64,000 bases of DNA from Methanomassiliicoccus sp. (GCA_033485155.1 JAWQJJ010000002.1:1-64000); one strand, 5' to 3'. Counted from the first letter of the stretch, positions 25,934 to 35,390 are shown. The notes: generated by a model from the sequence alone, not told the origin. A program made the numbers and translations.

Positions 25934-27229
25934 ATGGCCATGTACTGCAACCAATGCCAGCAGACCGCCAAGGGAGTAGCTTGTACCGTCGCCGGGGTAT
26001 GCGGAAAGAACGAGGATGTAGCGAGTCTGATGGACACCCTCATCTACGGCCTCAAGGGAATAGCCGCTTATGCCTATCACGCCCGCGCGCTGGGCAAGAC
26101 CGACCCGGAGGTCGACGCGTTCATCGAGGAGGCCCTGTTCAAGACCCTGACCAACGTCGACTTCTCGCTCGAGGACTCCTGGAACACCCTGATGAGGGCC
26201 GGCATGATCAACCTCAAGGTCATGCAGATGCTCGACGCCGGGAATACCGAACACTTCGGTCTGCCCGCACCCACCAAGGTCCGCACCGGCACGGTCAAGG
26301 GGCCTGGCATCCTGGTGACCGGGCACGACCTCCTGGACCTGGAGGCCCTGCTGGAGCAGACCCAAGGCACCGGGGTGAACGTATACACCCACGGCGAGAT
26401 GCTACCTGCCAACGCCTATCCCGGGCTTAAGAAATACAAGAATCTCATCGGCAACTACGGAGGAGCGTGGCAGAACCAGAAGAAGGACTTCAAGGAGTTC
26501 GGCGGACCGATACTGGTCACCACCAACTGTGTGCTGATACCGCCCGAGACCTACAAGGGCCGGCTGTATACCACCAGCGTGGCCGCCGTACCGGGAGTGA
26601 AGCACATCGCCGACCGCAAGGATTTCAGCGCAATAATCAAGCAGGCCCAGGAGATCGGTGACCTACCGGAGAGAAAGGGTCCCGATATGTGGACCGGGGC
26701 GCACCACAAGGCCGTTCTGTCCCTTGCCCCCCAGATCATCGACGCGGTCAAGGCCGGCAAGGTCAAGCATTTCTTCCTAGTCGGCGGTTGCGACGGGGCC
26801 ACCCTGGGTCGCGATTACTATACCCAGATAGCGGAGAAGATACCCCAGGACAGCATAATCATGACCCTGGCGTGCGGAAAGTATCGATTCAATGAAAGGG
26901 AGTACGGCGACATCGGGGGGATACCACGCTTCCTGGACCTCGGGCAGTGCAACGATGCATACTCCGCGATTGTGCTAGCAGTGGAGCTGGCGAAGGCGTT
27001 CAAGGTCGACGTCAACGAACTGCCACTGAGCATCGTGCTGTCGTGGTTCGAGCAGAAGGCAGTAGCCATAGTGCTGACCCTCCTCGCCCTGGGCATCAGG
27101 GACGTCAGGGTCGGCCCTACCCTCCCCGCCTTCATCACTCCCAACAACTGGAAGCTGATCCAGGACAAGTTCGGGTGGAAGGCTATAGGGGACCCAGATG
27201 AGGACCTGAAGGATATGCTCAGGGCCTGA
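25934..27229 (+). CDS. hcp: Hybrid cluster protein / hydroxylamine reductase (short type)
   Basis: Hcp carries a 4Fe-4S cluster and a hybrid Fe-S-O cluster and reduces NO or hydroxylamine. The N-terminal cysteine set is C5-x2-C8-x8-C17-x5-C23. Further cluster ligands are seen in VTTNCVLIPP, VGGCDG, LACGKYRFN and DLGQCNDAY. At 431 residues it is shorter than the enterobacterial type (about 550), consistent with the short archaeal class that lacks part of the N-terminal helical region. I chose ATG 25934, just before MYCNQC. It is probably controlled by the divergent Lrp-type gene. Confidence 0.93.
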   Translation: MAMYCNQCQQTAKGVACTVAGVCGKNEDVASLMDTLIYGLKGIAAYAYHARALGKTDPEVDAFIEEALFKTLTNVDFSLEDSWNTLMRAGMINLKVMQMLDAGNTEHFGLPAPTKVRTGTVKGPGILVTGHDLLDLEALLEQTQGTGVNVYTHGEMLPANAYPGLKKYKNLIGNYGGAWQNQKKDFKEFGGPILVTTNCVLIPPETYKGRLYTTSVAAVPGVKHIADRKDFSAIIKQAQEIGDLPERKGPDMWTGAHHKAVLSLAPQIIDAVKAGKVKHFFLVGGCDGATLGRDYYTQIAEKIPQDSIIMTLACGKYRFNEREYGDIGGIPRFLDLGQCNDAYSAIVLAVELAKAFKVDVNELPLSIVLSWFEQKAVAIVLTLLALGIRDVRVGPTLPAFITPNNWKLIQDKFGWKAIGDPDEDLKDMLRA

Positions 27230-27311
27230 GACATCCCTCAATATGGGCCTCCCCCCTTCCCTTTTTTCACTACCGGCATCGCTTTCTAGGCCGGGGAGCA
27301 CTTAATGAGCG

Positions 27312-28718
27312 ATGAGTGAGGAATCGTCCTTCTCCGTCCGGTCCACCGTCCCGTCGGAGAGCAGTGGCCAGCTCCTGGATCGGATCCGACGTTATTATCT
27401 CCTGCTCCATCCCGAGCGGTTCTCCGCTGTGCGGCGCGGTAAGATCGGTCCCAGGGATGCAGTGGCCTTTGACGCCACCGACCCCCGCGGAACGAGGGTC
27501 AAGGTGGAGATGTGGGGCGAGGATGGCCTCCAGGTGAAGGTCTCGGGTGACCGTGGGGTGGTCGAGGCGGCCCGCTGGTTATATGGGGACCTGGAGACGG
27601 TGGTGCGGGCCGTGGAGGAGGATCTCGCCGGCGCCAGAATCACCCTGATCTGGGTGAAGGGAGAGAGGGTCCTGCCGGAGGAGGTCCCTTCATCCATGAG
27701 GCGTTTGCTCGGCAGGCTGCTATCCCGCACCCTCCTGCTGCTGAGCGTCGTGTTGTTTGTGTTCAACATCATCCTCTTCCTGCTTTTTGGTATCTGGGCG
27801 GTGGTGGCCATTCTAGGACTACAGCTCCTTCTGATCGTCTTCGCCGACCGCTTCTTCGGACTGATGGGGAAGTGGACCATCACTCCTAATAGCCCGCAGG
27901 TATACCTGCTGGCTGTCAGGGTGAGCAATGAGGTGATCGACCGCATAAAGGCGAGGCAGGTCGACTTGGTAAGTCTCAAGCAAGCGGTGTTCGATGCCTC
28001 CTTCGCCCAGGGCAAGGAGCCCAGCTGCTCGGCGTTAGGCCAGACCCTGATGCGCTTTGGAGTCGTATGCTCCGAGGACGGCATCAGCATCAAGGTGGTC
28101 AACGTCCTCGAGCTGGTGCGGCGGGCCGCCCGACCCTACGGCGCTCCGCTGCCCAAGATAACGATATCCAACAGCCTGATCCCAAACGCCGCAGCCAGCG
28201 GGGTAAGCTTCCGTAGAGGGGTCCTGCTGCTCACCGGAGGAATTCTTACGCAATTGAACGACGAGGAGCTGGTCAGCGTCATAGGCCACGAACTAGGGCA
28301 CCTCAAGGGGAGGGACCCCCTGCTCCTATATGCCATCGTTTCTGGGGAATTCCTTCTGCGGATCACCGTTCTACTCCCCCTCTTCCTCTTCTCGCCTCTC
28401 CTGTATCTCATCCTCTCCACATTCCTGATATTCTTCGTGGCCAAGTTCTTCGAGGCCCGGGCCGACCTGCTTTCAGTCATGGTCCTGGGCCGGCCGAAGG
28501 TGATGGCCGAGAGCCTGCGAAAGATCGGGTTCCAGCGACTCCAGGCGGAGAAAGCCTCCCCCCTTGGTAGCTGGTTCCGCTGGGACACCCATCCGCCCCT
28601 GTACTTCCGCATCGAGCGGTTGGAGCGCATGACCGTCCCGGTGGTGGTGAAGCACCCTCTGTGGCAGTCCGCAAAGGACGTCCTGGGAGGCTTCCGCGCG
28701 GCTTTCTCCGCCCACTAA
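27312..28718 (+). CDS. M48 family membrane metalloprotease (HtpX-like)
   Basis: A 468-residue protein. Residues 1-130 are soluble and of unknown family, then two membrane helices at about 135-180 and the peptidase domain. The zinc site is VIGHELGHLKGRD (about residue 326), with the third ligand in KFFEARADLLS. A second hydrophobic hairpin lies after the HELGH motif, as in HtpX. It probably cleaves membrane proteins. The soluble N-terminal domain is an addition to the usual HtpX plan (about 290 residues). Confidence 0.85.
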   Translation: MSEESSFSVRSTVPSESSGQLLDRIRRYYLLLHPERFSAVRRGKIGPRDAVAFDATDPRGTRVKVEMWGEDGLQVKVSGDRGVVEAARWLYGDLETVVRAVEEDLAGARITLIWVKGERVLPEEVPSSMRRLLGRLLSRTLLLLSVVLFVFNIILFLLFGIWAVVAILGLQLLLIVFADRFFGLMGKWTITPNSPQVYLLAVRVSNEVIDRIKARQVDLVSLKQAVFDASFAQGKEPSCSALGQTLMRFGVVCSEDGISIKVVNVLELVRRAARPYGAPLPKITISNSLIPNAAASGVSFRRGVLLLTGGILTQLNDEELVSVIGHELGHLKGRDPLLLYAIVSGEFLLRITVLLPLFLFSPLLYLILSTFLIFFVAKFFEARADLLSVMVLGRPKVMAESLRKIGFQRLQAEKASPLGSWFRWDTHPPLYFRIERLERMTVPVVVKHPLWQSAKDVLGGFRAAFSAH

Positions 28719-28749
28719 GGCTATCTTCAGGACGTTGCCAACTACATCC

Positions 28750-30144
28750 ATGCAATCCGCAACGCCCTCCGGCCACTCTGCTCAGACCAAGCGATCAGTG
28801 CAGCTGGTGGCGGGGGTGGGGTCGTGCGTCGCTCCCTTCCTGGTCGCCTCCATGGTGGTGGCAGCGCCGGCCATCGGAGAGGACCTCGGGGCAGAGGTCG
28901 CCCTCCTTCCCTGGCTGACGGGTGCGTTCTTCCTGGTGGCCGCCTCTCTGCTCATTCCCATGGGGCGGATCGCCGATCTGCGGGGCTCCAAGAAGGTCTT
29001 CACTGTCGGAATGGTCGTATATCTGGCCTCTGCACTGGTCTGCGCCCTTGCCCCGGACATGGTCGTCCTCATCGTCGCGCGGGGGGTCACCGGGGCGGGA
29101 GCGGCCATGGTGTTCGGGACCTCTATAGCTCTGCTCGGTCTCGTCTTCCCCGAGCCGGAAAGGGGAAAGGCCATCGGGCTAAACGTCACCTCTATGTTCG
29201 TGGGGTTCACCGCCGGTCTGCTGGCCGGCGGCCTTCTTACCTACTACCTGACCTGGCGTTACCTGTTCCTCATCGCTGCTGCGCTAGCTGCCGCTGCCCT
29301 CTACCTCGTGCGGACCAAGGTCCGGGGTGAGTGTGAGCTCTCGCGCGCCAGGGCCTTCGACCCCCTGGGCATGGGACTGCTGAGCGCCAGCATGTTGCTG
29401 CTGTTCTTCGGTCTCTCCCAGCTTGTGAACCGGGCCGGGCAGTATGCGCTGGCAGCTGGGGCAGCGGCCATGGCCGTGTTGTTCCTGAGGCAGCGAGGAT
29501 CCGTTCGCCCCATTCTCGGCAGCGGCGTATCCAAGAACCGAAGCTTCCTCCTGGCAGTGACGACCAACATAATCTTTCAGGCCGGCGCGTTCGCCGTCCC
29601 CTTCCTCCTGTCGCTCCACTATCAGCTTATCTCGGGCCTCGATGCCCGCACCGCCGCCATTGTCCTGCTCCTTCCTCAGGTGTTGATGTCTATCGCCAGC
29701 GCGGTGGGCGGACGGCTGACCGCGAGAACGGGGGACCGATCTATCACCATCTCGGGGGCGGTGCTCAACGCAATCGGGCTCAGCTTCCTGCTGACACTCT
29801 CCCAGAGCACTCCCATCGTCCTCACCCTGGCCTCCCTGGCCTTGGTGGGCATCGGTACTGGCCTGTTCATGCCCGCCCTGATGGACTGGGCGATGGGAGC
29901 CATTGAACGACAGGACTACGGCGTGGCTTCGGCCGTCACCGAGACCGCACGGCTCACGGGCATGACCCTCAGTAACGTCATCGTGGTCATAGCATTCACC
30001 TTCCTGATGGGAACTAGCTCGGTGGGACCGGGAGACGAGGACCCCTTCCTGGCATCGGTGAGGATATGCTCTCTCATTTACCTCGCCCTATCCCTCCTGT
30101 CGGCGGTGCCATCGTTGTTCATGAAAGGGGCTCAAGAGCGATAA
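28750..30144 (+). CDS. MFS transporter, DHA2-type drug/solute exporter
   Basis: A 464-residue membrane protein with 12-14 hydrophobic helices. The MFS motif A is seen as GRIADLRGSKKVF after helix 2, and the motif C-like GARG variant in VARGVTGAGAAMV in helix 4. The pattern suits proton-driven multidrug exporters of the DHA2 branch. The ATG at 28750 is preferred; the N-terminal 18 residues are polar. It follows the M48 gene by 31 bases and may share its transcript. The substrate is unknown. Confidence 0.82.
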   Translation: MQSATPSGHSAQTKRSVQLVAGVGSCVAPFLVASMVVAAPAIGEDLGAEVALLPWLTGAFFLVAASLLIPMGRIADLRGSKKVFTVGMVVYLASALVCALAPDMVVLIVARGVTGAGAAMVFGTSIALLGLVFPEPERGKAIGLNVTSMFVGFTAGLLAGGLLTYYLTWRYLFLIAAALAAAALYLVRTKVRGECELSRARAFDPLGMGLLSASMLLLFFGLSQLVNRAGQYALAAGAAAMAVLFLRQRGSVRPILGSGVSKNRSFLLAVTTNIIFQAGAFAVPFLLSLHYQLISGLDARTAAIVLLLPQVLMSIASAVGGRLTARTGDRSITISGAVLNAIGLSFLLTLSQSTPIVLTLASLALVGIGTGLFMPALMDWAMGAIERQDYGVASAVTETARLTGMTLSNVIVVIAFTFLMGTSSVGPGDEDPFLASVRICSLIYLALSLLSAVPSLFMKGAQER

Positions 30145-30293
30145 AAAGTGCTCTGAGGCTAGGTTACCTTCCGACAAGGAGATGTAATTATTTTGCGGTA
30201 AATGGCGATAGGATCAACGCGAACGACCTTGCGGGCATCGGACAGAATGGTGCCGAACCCGGAAAAAGGGAAGTGGTTTCAGCCAGGATGGGC

Positions 30294-30497
30294 TTAGGAC
30301 GTTGCCTCTTTTTTCTCCATCTCCTCGCAGGCCTTTTCCTGCATCTTATGCTTCTTCTCCATCCACATCCCCTTCATCCTGTGCATGCCCATCTTCTTCC
30401 CCATCATCATGCCCCCGGAGACCATGGCGGAGACGATCGCCGCCACCCATACTATCCAGAGCATCATGATGTACATCTTAAACAGCTTCAGCAGCAT
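30294..30497 (-). CDS. Methionine-rich small membrane protein
   Basis: A 67-residue protein with one membrane helix (about 8-30) followed by a basic tail. About 15 of its 67 residues are Met, clustered in SGGMMMGKKMGMHRMKGMW, with a His and one Cys further on. Such Met/His clusters can bind soft metals such as Cu(I) or Ag(I) (inference). No family is recognised. It converges with the MFS gene and has its own short leader. Confidence 0.5.
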   Translation of the reverse strand: MLLKLFKMYIMMLWIVWVAAIVSAMVSGGMMMGKKMGMHRMKGMWMEKKHKMQEKACEEMEKKEATS

Positions 30498-30611
30498 CGT
30501 TGCACCTAGGTTACAATCCAGAACCGATGGTTGATATTCTTTTTGCTCTCCTGGGGCGCGTTCATTCTTCAGTATCGATGGTCGGAGCGTAATGTAAGGG
30601 GGGAAGCGAAA

Positions 30612-30619
30612 GGTATATC
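30612..30619 (+). promoter_or_regulatory. TATA box of proA
   Basis: The element ggtatatc lies 28-35 bases before the ATG of proA, predicting a nearly leaderless transcript. A GC palindrome (ccccgggg) and T run follow it. Confidence 0.5.
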
Positions 30620-30646
30620 CCCCGGGGCCTTTTTTTCCGGCCCGCT

Positions 30647-31933
30647 ATGGTCAGCGTACGTGAGGCTGCGGAGAGGGCGAAGCAAGCATCCTACAGATTG
30701 GCGAGCCTGCCTCTGGAGACTAGGAACAGGGCGCTCGAGGGAATAGCTGATGCTCTGAGGGAAGGTGCAACGGCCATTGAGGAAGCCAACTCCAGGGACC
30801 TCCAGGCGGCCAAAACTCAGGGGTCCCCCCAGGCCCTGGTGAAGCGGCTGCGGTACGACCGGGCCAAGATCGAGGAGTCCATAGAGTCGATACGTTCGCT
30901 CATGAATCAGGAGGATGTGGTAGGAAAACTACTGGCCCGCACGGAGATGGATGAGGGGTTGGTGCTAGACAAGGTCTCCTGCCCCATCGGCGTCATCGGC
31001 GTGGTATTCGAGTCCCGGCCCGATGCCCTGGTCCAAATCTCCTGCCTGTGCCTGCGGTCAGGCAACGCCGTCCTGCTGAAGGGAGGCACCGAGGCCATGG
31101 AGACAAACCTCGCCCTGGCTGAGGCCATAGGGCGGGCCTTGGCCTGGGACCAGCGATTAGTCGATGCGGTCCAGGTGCTTTCCACGCGCGAGCAATTCAG
31201 GGAGCTGCTAAAGCATGACGACCTAATCGATCTCATCATCCCCCGCGGGTCGAACGAGCTGGTCCGCTCCATCATGGAGAGCACCAGGATCCCCGTACTA
31301 GGTCATGCCGCTGGCATCTGCCATACCTATGTCGACAAGGACGCTGACCTTAACACCGCGGTCAAGGTATGCTACGATGCCAAGGTGCAGTACCCCGCGG
31401 TGTGCAATGCCATGGAGACCCTGCTGGTCCACCGAAGCGTAGCTTCAAATTTCCTTCCCCGCATGGCCGAGGCCTATGCCAAGGCCAATGTTGAGCTGAG
31501 GGGCGACGAGGAGGTCCGCGGCATCATCGATGCTGGACCGGCCACCGAGGAGGATTGGGGTGCAGAGTATAACGACCTGATCTTGTCGATCAAAGTGGTC
31601 AGATCACTGGACGAGGCCATCGAGCACATCAACCGCTATTCGTCCCATCACACCGATGCCATCGTCACAAAGGATCAGGGAGCGGCCGAGAGGTTCATGG
31701 ACCTGGTGGATTCATCATCAGTGATGTGGAACGCCTCCACCCGATTTGCCGATGGATACCGCTACGGGCTGGGGGCCGAGGTAGGCATCTCGACCAACAA
31801 GACCCACGCCCGGGGACCGGTCGGCCTTGAAGGCCTGGTGATATACAAGTATAAGCTTCGCGGCAGCGGCCAGACGGTCGCCGAGTACGTGGGCAGGAAC
31901 GGCCGCAGGTTCACCCACAGGAAGATAGCATGA
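30647..31933 (+). CDS. proA: Glutamate-5-semialdehyde dehydrogenase
   Basis: ProA reduces gamma-glutamyl phosphate to glutamate semialdehyde with NADPH, the second step of proline synthesis. The 428-residue protein shows GVIGVVFESRPDALVQI, LKGGTEA, IPRGSNELVRSIM and the catalytic Cys in KVQYPAVCNAMETLL (about residue 252). Its stop overlaps the ATG of proB (ATGA), so the two are made together. The third enzyme, ProC, is not in this window. Confidence 0.95.
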   Translation: MVSVREAAERAKQASYRLASLPLETRNRALEGIADALREGATAIEEANSRDLQAAKTQGSPQALVKRLRYDRAKIEESIESIRSLMNQEDVVGKLLARTEMDEGLVLDKVSCPIGVIGVVFESRPDALVQISCLCLRSGNAVLLKGGTEAMETNLALAEAIGRALAWDQRLVDAVQVLSTREQFRELLKHDDLIDLIIPRGSNELVRSIMESTRIPVLGHAAGICHTYVDKDADLNTAVKVCYDAKVQYPAVCNAMETLLVHRSVASNFLPRMAEAYAKANVELRGDEEVRGIIDAGPATEEDWGAEYNDLILSIKVVRSLDEAIEHINRYSSHHTDAIVTKDQGAAERFMDLVDSSSVMWNASTRFADGYRYGLGAEVGISTNKTHARGPVGLEGLVIYKYKLRGSGQTVAEYVGRNGRRFTHRKIA

Positions 31934-33024
31934 GAGACCTCCAGGCCAAACGCATAGTGGTGAAGATCGGTACCAATACCATCTGTCGGGAGGACGGGAC
32001 CGTCGATCAGAGCTACATCGACGGCGTCGCCCGCCAGGTCGTGAACCTCGATAAGAGGGGCATCCAGAGCATCGTGGTCACTTCGGGGGCCATCGGTTCG
32101 GGTTCGTCGGAACTGGGGCTCGACGGCAAGAACAAGGACATATCGATGAAGCAGGCCTGCGCCGCGGTCGGCCAGGCGACGCTCATGCTCGCCTGGCGGG
32201 AGGCGTTCCGCAACCACGGCAAGAGCGTGGGGCAGGTGTTGCTGACCTACGGTGCTTTCTCCGATCGGGCCCGCTATCTCGACCTCCGTAAGGCCATCGA
32301 CGAGATGTTCCGCCTGGGGGTGGTCCCGGTGGTCAACGAGAACGACGTAATATCCACCGACGAGATCGATGAGATCTTTGGCGACAACGACAAGCTCTCC
32401 GCCCTGGTGGCGAGCAAGATGGATGCCGATCTGCTCATCCTGCTGACAGACGTGGATGGCCTCTATGATCGCAACCCCGAGGCGGATAGGGAGGCGAAGC
32501 TCATCCCTCTCGTGGACGAGATCACGAGGGACATAGAGTGCATGGCCGGCAGCAGGAAGAACGAGCGGTCGACCGGCGGGATGCGTACGAAGATCAACGC
32601 CGCAAAGATCGCCATGCAGTCGGGATGCAACATGGTCATCGCCAACGGGCGGACCAAGAATGTGATCGAGCGGGTGGCCATGGGGGACGACATCGGCACC
32701 CTGTTCACCGCCCGGTCCCACTACACCAACCGCGAGCGGTGGATCCTGTTCGCCTGTCCCCGAGGCAAGCTCGACATCGACGAAGGAGCGGAAAAGGCGA
32801 TCCAAGCCGGGAGGTCCCTGCTACCCTGCGGGGTCGTCTCGGTGGAGGGGAAGTTCAAGAAAGGCGAAGTCGTGCGCATCAACGCGCTGGGCAAGGGCAT
32901 CTCCAACTTCACGTCGGCGGAGGTCCTAGCCATGGTCCAGAAATGTAAGGCGGAGAAGGCCGAGGGCAAGAACGGCAACGGGACCGCCATCGTCAGCCAC
33001 GAGAACATCGTGTTCAATGAATAA
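31930..33024 (+). CDS. proB: Glutamate 5-kinase with PUA domain
   Basis: ProB phosphorylates glutamate to gamma-glutamyl phosphate, the first step of proline synthesis. The amino acid kinase domain (about 1-255) has VVKIGTNTI, VTSGAIGSGSSEL, VNENDVIS and LLTDVDGLYDRNP; a PUA domain (about 270-350) follows with GVVSVEGKFKKGEVVRI. The length of 364 residues equals the bacterial enzyme. The order proA-proB is the reverse of the common proB-proA. Feedback by proline is expected from the family. Confidence 0.95.
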   Translation: MRDLQAKRIVVKIGTNTICREDGTVDQSYIDGVARQVVNLDKRGIQSIVVTSGAIGSGSSELGLDGKNKDISMKQACAAVGQATLMLAWREAFRNHGKSVGQVLLTYGAFSDRARYLDLRKAIDEMFRLGVVPVVNENDVISTDEIDEIFGDNDKLSALVASKMDADLLILLTDVDGLYDRNPEADREAKLIPLVDEITRDIECMAGSRKNERSTGGMRTKINAAKIAMQSGCNMVIANGRTKNVIERVAMGDDIGTLFTARSHYTNRERWILFACPRGKLDIDEGAEKAIQAGRSLLPCGVVSVEGKFKKGEVVRINALGKGISNFTSAEVLAMVQKCKAEKAEGKNGNGTAIVSHENIVFNE

Positions 33025-33029
33025 ATGGT

Positions 33030-33557
33030 TCAGAGGGACCTGGCCCAGGTCCGTATCTCCTCCCAGTTGCGGTAGTCGTACGGCTTGGAGGAATCAATCC
33101 CTCTTCCCTGCAGCGCCTTTTTGGTGCCCACTCCGGCGAGTAGAACCTTAGTGAGGGTGCTGTAGCGTGCGAAGTCAATCACCCCACCGAACATGCCCAT
33201 GGCCACCGGGCTCAGGCCGGGGACCTTGGCGGCTACACCCTCCAAGTACATCTTGCGGCCAGCCTCGACCTTATCGGGGAAGAGCACGTCGCTGCAGCTG
33301 ACGAAGAGCGCGACCCTTCTGTTCGCTAGGTCAGCGGACACGGAGTCGATGAACTCCTGAGACTCCCTGGTCCATTTCCCAATGAAGACCGAGCTTCCGA
33401 CCACCGCCAAGTCATAGCCTTTGACCCCCTCCCCGACCCCATCCCGGAGGTCCCGGATATCGACCCGGTACCCCTTCGCCCGCAGTTCCTCGCCGATGAC
33501 TTCAGCGATGCGGGCGGTGGAGCCGTACTTGGTGCCGAACGCGACCAGCGCCCTCAT
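33030..33557 (-). CDS. Flavodoxin-domain protein (protoporphyrinogen oxidase HemG-like)
   Basis: A 175-residue flavodoxin with the FMN loop FGTKYGSTARIAEVIGEEL near residues 6-24 and the DLAVVGSSVFIGKW strand, which resembles HemG-type or long-flavodoxin proteins. I chose the ATG at 33557, which overlaps the stop of the upstream membrane gene (ATGA). It is probably an electron carrier or quinone-linked oxidase; the partner is unknown. Confidence 0.8.
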   Translation of the reverse strand: MRALVAFGTKYGSTARIAEVIGEELRAKGYRVDIRDLRDGVGEGVKGYDLAVVGSSVFIGKWTRESQEFIDSVSADLANRRVALFVSCSDVLFPDKVEAGRKMYLEGVAAKVPGLSPVAMGMFGGVIDFARYSTLTKVLLAGVGTKKALQGRGIDSSKPYDYRNWEEIRTWARSL

Positions 33558-33967
33558 GCCTTCACCGTCCCGTCGGCGCGGAATGCGTTCCGTCTCATCG
33601 TCAGGTAGAACATGAGGATCAGGGGGACGAACATACCTAGGATGGCGGAGGTTTGGATAGTAGCCGCGGCCCACAGGTCGTAGGCGATGGTGGCGATCGA
33701 TATGATCATCGTACTGTGGCGGCCCCATGGCCTGCTCATCACCAGGCCAGTGTTAGCCACCAGGCCGACCGCCCCAAGCAGAAGGAAGGGGAGGGCGATG
33801 ACCATGAGCTCGTTGGAGACGGGAGTCTCGATCAGCGACATCACCTGGTCCTTGGCCGCAGTGCCGAGCAGACCTGCGCCGGCGAGGCCGAAGTAAGTCC
33901 GGAGAGCCCCTTGGACGAAGGCCAGGAGGGCTATCAGGCTCAATGCGATATTGTTCCTGAGTTGCAT
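33554..33967 (-). CDS. Four-helix membrane protein coupled to flavodoxin gene
   Basis: A 137-residue protein with four membrane helices (ALSLIALLAFVQG, LMVIALPFLLLGAVGLV, TMIISIATIAYDLW, MFVPLILMFYL). The ATG at 33967 has an AGGTGAAA binding site. Its stop overlaps the start of the flavodoxin gene, so the products likely act together, perhaps as a membrane-anchored flavodoxin redox unit (inference). No family is recognised. Confidence 0.6.
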   Translation of the reverse strand: MQLRNNIALSLIALLAFVQGALRTYFGLAGAGLLGTAAKDQVMSLIETPVSNELMVIALPFLLLGAVGLVANTGLVMSRPWGRHSTMIISIATIAYDLWAAATIQTSAILGMFVPLILMFYLTMRRNAFRADGTVKA

Positions 33968-34119
33968 ATTTTTCACCTGCAACGGCGGAGGTCGGGTCAC
34001 CTCTTCTTTTTCCGTCAACGGTGCGATTGATAAGATGGTTCCCGGAGGCTCCTACCGTCAATATTTTCAACCGAGGCCGAGAAGAAATGAGCCTCCGAGC
34101 GACATGCCCCTCGTGCTGG

Positions 34120-35019
34120 CTACCGGCTGATCGGGGGAACGGTGCCCTTGATCCCCATGTAGTAGCGGGCGTCCAAGATGACATTGGGAACGATCTCATC
34201 GAACATTCCATCGTCCTCCAGCTCGCGAACCAGTTGGTTCAAGGCCAGGAGGCTGGGCGACCAGGCCATGCAGATGATCGACTCCGGGCGGTCGCTGAAG
34301 CTATAGGTAATGATCTCCCGTGTGGCCAGCCGTCGAACCAGCGCCGCCGCGACCCTCTCCCGATCCCGATCCGGGCGCACCTTAAGGTGCAGGGCAGCGA
34401 CAACATCCCCCGACATCTGTGGGTACCAGCCGATGGCAAAATGGACGAGGTTGCCCCTCAATAGGCGCTCGATGTGCCGATTGACGGTCCGGGGTGCGAC
34501 GCCAAGGTCCTTGGCCACCTCGGTGACGGGACGCCTTGCGTCGTCCTTCAGTGCGGTGACGATCCTCACGTCCATGGGATAGACGATCGCCTCCTCCTCC
34601 ACGTCCATGAGCGCGGGGTTGTAAACGATGCCTACCTGGGGACGGACAAGCTTGGCCGTCTTGGCGACCCCCGAGGTGAACCGGTTGATCTTACCGGGAT
34701 CCATCACCGAGCCGGCAATGTATAGGTAGTTACCAGATCCTAGCATCGCCATGTCCATCTCCCTCTCTCCGTTAAGCTCGCCCAGTACCGTGCGCATGGA
34801 GCCGGCCTCTGACCTGCCATGTACGAGGACCCAGGTCGATCGATAGGCTCGGGCCGAGAACGCCGTGGTAAATCCAGATATGGTCCCGCTGGCGATAAGG
34901 TCCTGGACCCTACGGTGGGCGCTCTGAACGCTGATATCGAGCGCTTTGGCCAGCTCGGAATAGGGGAGGCGGGAGTTGAAGATCAGCAAGCGGCACAAGG
35001 CCACGTCGGTCTCGTCCAT
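34120..35019 (-). CDS. Two-module Lrp/AsnC-type transcription regulator
   Basis: A 299-residue regulator with the same double design as the gene at 22429. Helix-turn-helix 1 is at about 17-43 (YSELAKALDISVQSAHRRV) and helix-turn-helix 2 at about 165-190 (VTEVAKDLGVAPRTVNRHI), each with a sensor-like domain after it. It is divergent from hgcC, and a TTTATA box lies about 25-31 bases before its ATG, which predicts a leaderless transcript. The shared gap with palindromes makes it a candidate regulator of the hgcCAB operon (inference). Confidence 0.82.
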   Translation of the reverse strand: MDETDVALCRLLIFNSRLPYSELAKALDISVQSAHRRVQDLIASGTISGFTTAFSARAYRSTWVLVHGRSEAGSMRTVLGELNGEREMDMAMLGSGNYLYIAGSVMDPGKINRFTSGVAKTAKLVRPQVGIVYNPALMDVEEEAIVYPMDVRIVTALKDDARRPVTEVAKDLGVAPRTVNRHIERLLRGNLVHFAIGWYPQMSGDVVAALHLKVRPDRDRERVAAALVRRLATREIITYSFSDRPESIICMAWSPSLLALNQLVRELEDDGMFDEIVPNVILDARYYMGIKGTVPPISR

Positions 35020-35043
35020 GGTCAGTCAGGGAGCTATCACACG

Positions 35044-35096
35044 CTATAAATGCTCTTTCAGGTATCCGATAAATCTGAACAATCAGAAAAATCAGA
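35044..35096. promoter_or_regulatory. Divergent promoter with TCTGA/TCAGA repeats upstream of hgcC
   Basis: The minus-strand TATA (gctataaatg) is at about 35044-35053. At 35074-35087 TCTGA-acaa-TCAGA is an inverted repeat, and a third TCAGA follows at 35092-35096. The cluster lies 37-59 bases before hgcC, where an operator would be expected. Confidence 0.45.
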
Positions 35097-35132
35097 AGTT
35101 TTTTCTATCTTCGATGGATACATGCCGCTGTC

Positions 35133-35390
35133 ATGACGAAGAAGGATGAAGCAACAATCAATTGCGTTGTCCCCGAGGAGACCAAGGTCGAAGCCATCAT
35201 AAGTGTCGATGAGCGTGGCCAGACCGTCCTTCCCAAGGGGATCAGGGACAGGTTCGAGCTCCGGCCTGGGGATAAGCTGGCAGTGGTGACCAAGGAACGC
35301 GACGGCAAGGTTTGCTGCCTGTATATGTTCAAGGCCGAGGACCTCATGGTCACGGTGAAGGACCGCTTCGGCCCTCTTCTGGAGGAGTGA
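35133..35390 (+). CDS. hgcC: HgcAB-associated AbrB/MazE/SpoVT-type protein
   Basis: An 85-residue protein with an AbrB-type swapped-hairpin DNA-binding motif (ISVDERGQTVLPKGIRDRF, about 28-46) and a short beta/helix tail. Proteins of this type sit directly upstream of hgcA in several methanogens and bacteria and are named HgcAB-associated (HgcC). Its stop is followed at once by the hgcA region, so it is probably co-transcribed and may be an autoregulator. No clear ribosome binding site is seen, so a leaderless start is possible. Confidence 0.75.
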   Translation: MTKKDEATINCVVPEETKVEAIISVDERGQTVLPKGIRDRFELRPGDKLAVVTKERDGKVCCLYMFKAEDLMVTVKDRFGPLLEE

